In this document: piece after piece, positions 60,830 through 64,000 of the stretch | How positions within the stretch are numbered: position 1 is the stretch's first letter | How the letters are laid out: each line of letters starts with the position of its first letter | Source: Bacteroidia bacterium | GTDB lineage: Bacteria > Bacteroidota > Bacteroidia > B-17B0 > Aurantibacillaceae | Direction of reading: 5' to 3' | Assembly (NCBI GenBank): GCA_016787785.1 | Contig: JAEUTO010000007.1 | Coordinates: 24,733-88,732 of the forward strand | Length of the DNA: 64,000 nt | The notes under the pieces: model-generated | The model's database searches: none | Seen by the model: the letters and a program-made list of their open reading frames with translations, nothing else | What the model was told of the DNA's origin: nothing | Program-made: the position numbers and the translations under genes

Positions 60830-61563
60830 AAATAGCATTAGTAACGGGTGCCTATAAAGGTTTAGGATTTGAGTGGTGCCGGCAGCTGGGAAAACTGGGA
60901 TACAAAGTGCTCTTAACTGCCAGAAAAACTGAAAATGCAATTGAGTCTGCCAATATTTTGATCGCAGAAGGGCTTGAGATTTATCCAATAGTAATGGAAG
61001 TAACAGATCATGCGCAAATAGGCGAAGTAGTAAGATGGGTAGAAGAAAAATTTGGCAAATTGGATCTATTAATTAACAATGCGGGCATTAACTCAGGCAC
61101 AAGAGCCAGGGGTAATAAGGAACTACAAAATAAAAACCTCTCGTTAGAAAGTTTAGAACCAAATGAAGTACTAAACATGATAAATATTAATGCAATAGCC
61201 CCAATTATTGTTGCTCGACACTTCAGATACTTATTGGCAAAATCAGAATCAGGGAAAATAATTAACATAGGCTCTTGGTTAGGCTCTATTAGTATTAAAA
61301 AATCGGGAGGAAACTACAGCTACGCCGTAAGTAAATCAGCTTTAAACATGATGAACAAAGCATTAGCGTATGATCTGGCGGAAGATAATATTATTTCGGT
61401 TGTTGTAAATCCGGGCTGGGTGCAAACGGATATGGGTGGAGGAAAAGCACAATTCACTACCGAACAATCGGTATTAAATTTAATTGAGAATGTTGTAAAT
61501 AAAATAGAATTAAATGATTCGGGAAAGTTTCTGAATTTTGATGGCACTGAACATCCCTGGTAA
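60826..61563 (+). CDS. Short-chain dehydrogenase/reductase (SDR)
   Basis: 245 residues, classical SDR: cofactor loop TGAYKGLGFEW, structural motif INNAG, catalytic Ser near INIGSWLGSIS and the YSYAVSKSAL motif carrying the YxxxK pair. The preferred substrate is unknown; aldehydes or ketones are likely from context. Last gene of the HxlR-controlled row. The terminator at 61791 lies 228 bases further on. Confidence 0.92.
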   Translation: MKIALVTGAYKGLGFEWCRQLGKLGYKVLLTARKTENAIESANILIAEGLEIYPIVMEVTDHAQIGEVVRWVEEKFGKLDLLINNAGINSGTRARGNKELQNKNLSLESLEPNEVLNMININAIAPIIVARHFRYLLAKSESGKIINIGSWLGSISIKKSGGNYSYAVSKSALNMMNKALAYDLAEDNIISVVVNPGWVQTDMGGGKAQFTTEQSVLNLIENVVNKIELNDSGKFLNFDGTEHPW

Positions 61564-61790
61564 CTTAGACTAGTAAATGTTTACTGTAAGTAGGTTTTTG
61601 TTCTGAAGTGCAAAGTTATGATCCGCTGCAGTTGAGGACTTACAATTATTTTACAGGGAATTAAGAATTATAATAAAATCCAAAACAACATGAAGAATGA
61701 TACAATTTCTATTTCGAACTGCGCTTAAATTATATCATTTTTGAAACACTCTGACAAAGAAGCAAAAGATTTAAAAAAATGATGATAAAT

Positions 61791-61831
61791 AGAAAAGCCC
61801 CTTGTATAAAGAGGCTTTTCTGTTTTTTTTT
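61791..61831 (+). terminator. Rho-independent terminator
   Basis: AGAAAAGCCCCTT (61791-61803) pairs with AAGAGGCTTTTCT (61809-61821) with one C-A mismatch and loop GTATA, then G and nine T. It ends the transcript of the HxlR-controlled row or of the remnant just before it. Confidence 0.85.
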
Positions 61832-62039
61832 GCGGGCTCAAATTTACCCTGTTCGAACCAAATAACCAACGAAAACCTTGAAGAATCGAAAGAGGCCCAA
61901 ATCCAGCGATTTTTAGCCGATTTGCGGGCGATAAGCCACTTCTGCAAGGTATTTAAGGTTGGTCAGAAATAAGGCCTGTTATCGTATTTTACGGTAATTT
62001 TACCAAATTTGTTAAAATCTCGTTTTTATTCACAAAATC

Positions 62040-62069
62040 GTGAAGCTTCCCTGCAAAAGGAAGCCTCAC
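62040..62069 (-). terminator. Hairpin after the PepSY-like gene
   Basis: GTGAAGCTTCC (62040-62050) and GGAAGCCTCAC (62059-62069) form an 11-bp stem with one mismatch, ten bases after the stop of the minus-strand gene at 62079. Only a short T run follows on that strand, so it is a moderate terminator. Confidence 0.6.
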
Positions 62070-62078
62070 TATGAAAAA

Positions 62079-62543
62079 TTAATCCTTTCCTTCTTCTTCT
62101 TTCATTGCTTCGGTCTTTTTAACAAAGTTTCCGTTTGCATCGAATAAAGCGTCAAAGTGCATTTTATCTTTTTCCATTTCGGCTTCATACATTACCTTGC
62201 CAGTTGCATCTGTAATTTTTGCGGCTTCAGATAACTTATAGCCTGCATAACTCTTGGTGCAATAGTCAGTAACAGCTTTTGGTAATGCCGATGTCTTAAT
62301 TTCTTGTTCTAGTTCTTTAAATGTTCCACTTGCATCAAATACAGCAGAGGATTCTACTTTGTTTAAATGAAATTCAGCTTCATAATCAGCTCCTTCCTTT
62401 TCCCACACATCCACTTTCGATCCGGGATATTTTTTAGCAAAGCTATCTTTTACATTAGCAGGAACTTCTGCTTCTTTTAAGTGTTGTGCATTTGCGTAGC
62501 TAAGCCCGAAGCATAATGCGATTGTTGCGATTGTTGTTTTCAT
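62079..62543 (-). CDS. PepSY-like (DUF2874) periplasmic protein
   Basis: 154 residues with a signal peptide (1-~19, cut near ANAQ). Two PepSY-like repeats (VPANVKDSFAKKYPGSKVDV and LPKAVTDYCTKSYAGYKLSE), each followed by a (Y/F)EAE-type strand (ADYEAEF, VMYEAEM) and a F(D/N)A..G.F turn. Such proteins are common in Bacteroidota periplasm, with proposed inhibitor or sensor roles; none is proven. It lies 68 bases after the TonB receptor gene. Confidence 0.88.
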   Translation of the reverse strand: MKTTIATIALCFGLSYANAQHLKEAEVPANVKDSFAKKYPGSKVDVWEKEGADYEAEFHLNKVESSAVFDASGTFKELEQEIKTSALPKAVTDYCTKSYAGYKLSEAAKITDATGKVMYEAEMEKDKMHFDALFDANGNFVKKTEAMKEEEGKD

Positions 62544-62611
62544 TTTTTTCTGGTTTTAAATTTATAATTCAAAGTAACAACACAATTCTAAAGCAAATCT
62601 TTAGGCACAAA

Positions 62612-64000
62612 TTAGAACTTATAACTGTATCCAATTCTCACAACTTGTGTTTCATAATAATCGGTACTAACATACCTAAACCCGTTGCCTTGAATGGATT
62701 TTTTAATCTGCATTGTATTCAAAAGGTCGGTAGCATTTATAAATAATTCTCCTTTACCCTTTTGAATTTGTTTTTTCATTCCTACATCCAATGAAAATCT
62801 TGATCCAATCGTTCCTTGTGGAATTAAATCAGGAGCGAGGTAAATTGCTGTTAATTGAAAATCTGTATTTTTCTTTAAATGGAAAGTAGCATTCAGTTTT
62901 GAGTTCCAAGAGATTAGTGACTGCCTATCAGAAGAATAGGTATTTGCATAAGGATATTTATTGTAAGCGGTAAAAGCCGCAATAGTGCTTTGATAGCCAT
63001 TAAAATTCATATTAAGAGAAAGCCATTTTTTTATATCCTGTGAAACTAATAATTCTAATCCTGTGTTGTAACTTCTTCCTGCATTTTGCATAATAGAATA
63101 AATCAAAGTGCTACCCGGAACAACGCTTGCGATACGAGTGATTGTTCCATCTGCTATTTTGTGATACGCTGCCGAATAGAAATATCCGTTTTTCCAGTTT
63201 CCTTTATAGCCTAATTCAAACAGATTAGTGAATTGGGGACTTAACGATGGATTACCAACTTTTATAATTTCTGCATCATCGTACTTAGGGAAGATTCTAA
63301 TATCAACTTCGTTTGGTCTGTCAACTCTTCTGTTGTAAAATAAAGAAATCTTGTTATTGTCATTGAATTTATATGCGAATCTCACGTTCGGAAAGGGCTG
63401 AGTATAACTGTATCCATTACTTTTATAAGTAGGATGATTTGGATTCACTTGATAATTTACGTTAACATACTCAACTCTTAAACCTGCCTCTAATTCATAT
63501 TTATTATTTTCAAGAACGTAATTACCATATAATGCAGGTATTGTTTCTTTATAAGTTGCCCAACCACCTGCTGCCGAATCGATAGGAGAATTAAGTCCAG
63601 GGAAGAACATCATATTTGTCGGAATATTTCTATATCTGAATTTACCTCCCATTTCAATTCTACCATACTTTAAGGGTTTGATATAGTCGAGGTTGAAATC
63701 TGCTACATGCTCATCAGAAATCAATTTAAAGGCATCATAGCCAGTAAAGGTTGGCATCACGTTCGTGAAGTAATATTTTTCATCTTCCCTATGAAACGTA
63801 TAATTTAATCCAATGTTTAAAGTATGTCCGGCTTGTTTAAATTTATGTAAGTACGAAGAAGATACTGTAGCTGTTGTTTTAAGTTCATCTTCTAAAAATT
63901 GCCATAAACGTTTCCTATCTGATAAATCAGAATTAAAAAATGGTTCATCTCCATGATCTAAAATTCGCTCTGAACTAAACAAACCTGACAAACTAAATTG
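62612..64000 (-). CDS. TonB-dependent receptor, C-terminal barrel (OMP_b-brl_3), partial
   Basis: 463 codons of an outer-membrane beta-barrel; the frame is still open at base 64000, so the N-terminal plug and carboxypeptidase-D-like domain are outside the window. Alternating strands (GHTLNIGLNYTFHREDEKYY, YELEAGLRVEYVNVNYQVNP, KISLFYNRRVDRPNEVDIRI) and the terminal RIGYSYKF, with the aromatic last residue recognised by BAM, define it. The NP.L.PQ.TN.FELGYK motif is typical of this receptor family. The substrate is not predictable. Confidence 0.9.
   Translation of the reverse strand, partial: QFSLSGLFSSERILDHGDEPFFNSDLSDRKRLWQFLEDELKTTATVSSSYLHKFKQAGHTLNIGLNYTFHREDEKYYFTNVMPTFTGYDAFKLISDEHVADFNLDYIKPLKYGRIEMGGKFRYRNIPTNMMFFPGLNSPIDSAAGGWATYKETIPALYGNYVLENNKYELEAGLRVEYVNVNYQVNPNHPTYKSNGYSYTQPFPNVRFAYKFNDNNKISLFYNRRVDRPNEVDIRIFPKYDDAEIIKVGNPSLSPQFTNLFELGYKGNWKNGYFYSAAYHKIADGTITRIASVVPGSTLIYSIMQNAGRSYNTGLELLVSQDIKKWLSLNMNFNGYQSTIAAFTAYNKYPYANTYSSDRQSLISWNSKLNATFHLKKNTDFQLTAIYLAPDLIPQGTIGSRFSLDVGMKKQIQKGKGELFINATDLLNTMQIKKSIQGNGFRYVSTDYYETQVVRIGYSYKF

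Larger units (their letters stand above)
61564..62078. other. Intergenic stretch with gene remnants
   Basis: 515 bases without an intact gene. Two pieces look like decayed coding ends: KHSDKEAKDLKK-stop just before the terminator (61741-61782) and a ~46-codon open stretch ending at 61972 (NENLEESKEAQIQRFLADLR, then AISHFCKVFKVGQK). Neither has a credible start and I cannot name a parent. No tRNA or insertion sequence is visible. Confidence 0.45.

Noticed and set aside
61845..61870. TTCGAA-containing segment resembling a tRNA T-arm
   Set aside because: No matching acceptor, D or anticodon stems on either strand.
1..64000. CRISPR arrays, transposases, integrases, phage genes
   Set aside because: None seen; no regularly spaced repeats of CRISPR type and no recognisable mobile-element enzymes on either strand.

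Overview
The window is AT-rich chromosomal DNA from a member of the Bacteroidota, probably near the Flavobacteriia or Sphingobacteriia; I cannot place it more finely. The evidence is: three secreted proteins with C-terminal type IX secretion (Por) sorting domains; many -7 promoter boxes of the Bacteroidota form TAnnTTTG; A-rich leaders instead of Shine-Dalgarno sites; bacteroidetal gene order in the ribosomal cluster (no tuf between fusA and rpsJ); and families typical of the phylum (beta-propeller sensor kinases, TPR-PP2C regulators, OMP_b-brl_3 TonB receptors).

Layout. (1) 1-14.6 kb is accessory: an AraC regulator fragment, a cation efflux pump, unknown membrane proteins, an OmpR-type two-component pair with an array of four 11-bp direct repeats upstream, a small lipoprotein gene that appears to be split by a second lipoprotein gene, a cytochrome c lipoprotein plus hydrolase, three T9SS cargo genes (Kelch, cyanophycinase-like, carboxylesterase) and a broken TPR-PP2C gene. 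(2) 14.6-32.3 kb is one 32-gene minus-strand block, rpsL to rplQ, covering the str, S10, spc and alpha operons with fusA, secY, infA and rpoA. It contains a hairpin and promoter before rpsH, two hairpins between rpsK and rpsD, a REP-like hairpin between rpsS and rplB, and a strong Shine-Dalgarno before rplF. (3) 32.3-38.2 kb is a minus-strand exopolysaccharide operon (Wza, Wzc kinase, RfbC, WecA-like, lytic transglycosylase). (4) 38.2-43.5 kb holds a PgpH-type HD hydrolase, an RsmI-like methylase, and the plus-strand miaE, GT9 and RluA-N-domain genes. (5) 43.8-50.8 kb is signalling: a propeller histidine kinase with its LuxR-type regulator, an intact TPR-PP2C phosphatase, a lone receiver and several very small genes. 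(6) 51.2-58.4 kb is the most interesting part: a LysR regulator divergent from four unknown small genes, then NADP-isocitrate dehydrogenase, a CutA/PII-like protein, three tandem paralogous small proteins, a DUF6671 zinc protein and an SbtA-type bicarbonate transporter. (7) 58.4-61.6 kb is an HxlR-controlled redox cluster with two operator-like dyads. (8) 61.6-64 kb holds gene remnants, a PepSY-like protein and the C-terminal part of a TonB-dependent receptor running off the window.

Two observations stand out. One is the split lipoprotein gene at 5326-6356: its two halves join in frame across a 6-bp direct repeat and restore a MORN-variant repeat. The other is the 51-58 kb cassette, which links bicarbonate uptake, isocitrate dehydrogenase and uncharacterised small proteins under a LysR regulator. 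All function calls come from reading motifs by eye; no database search was run.
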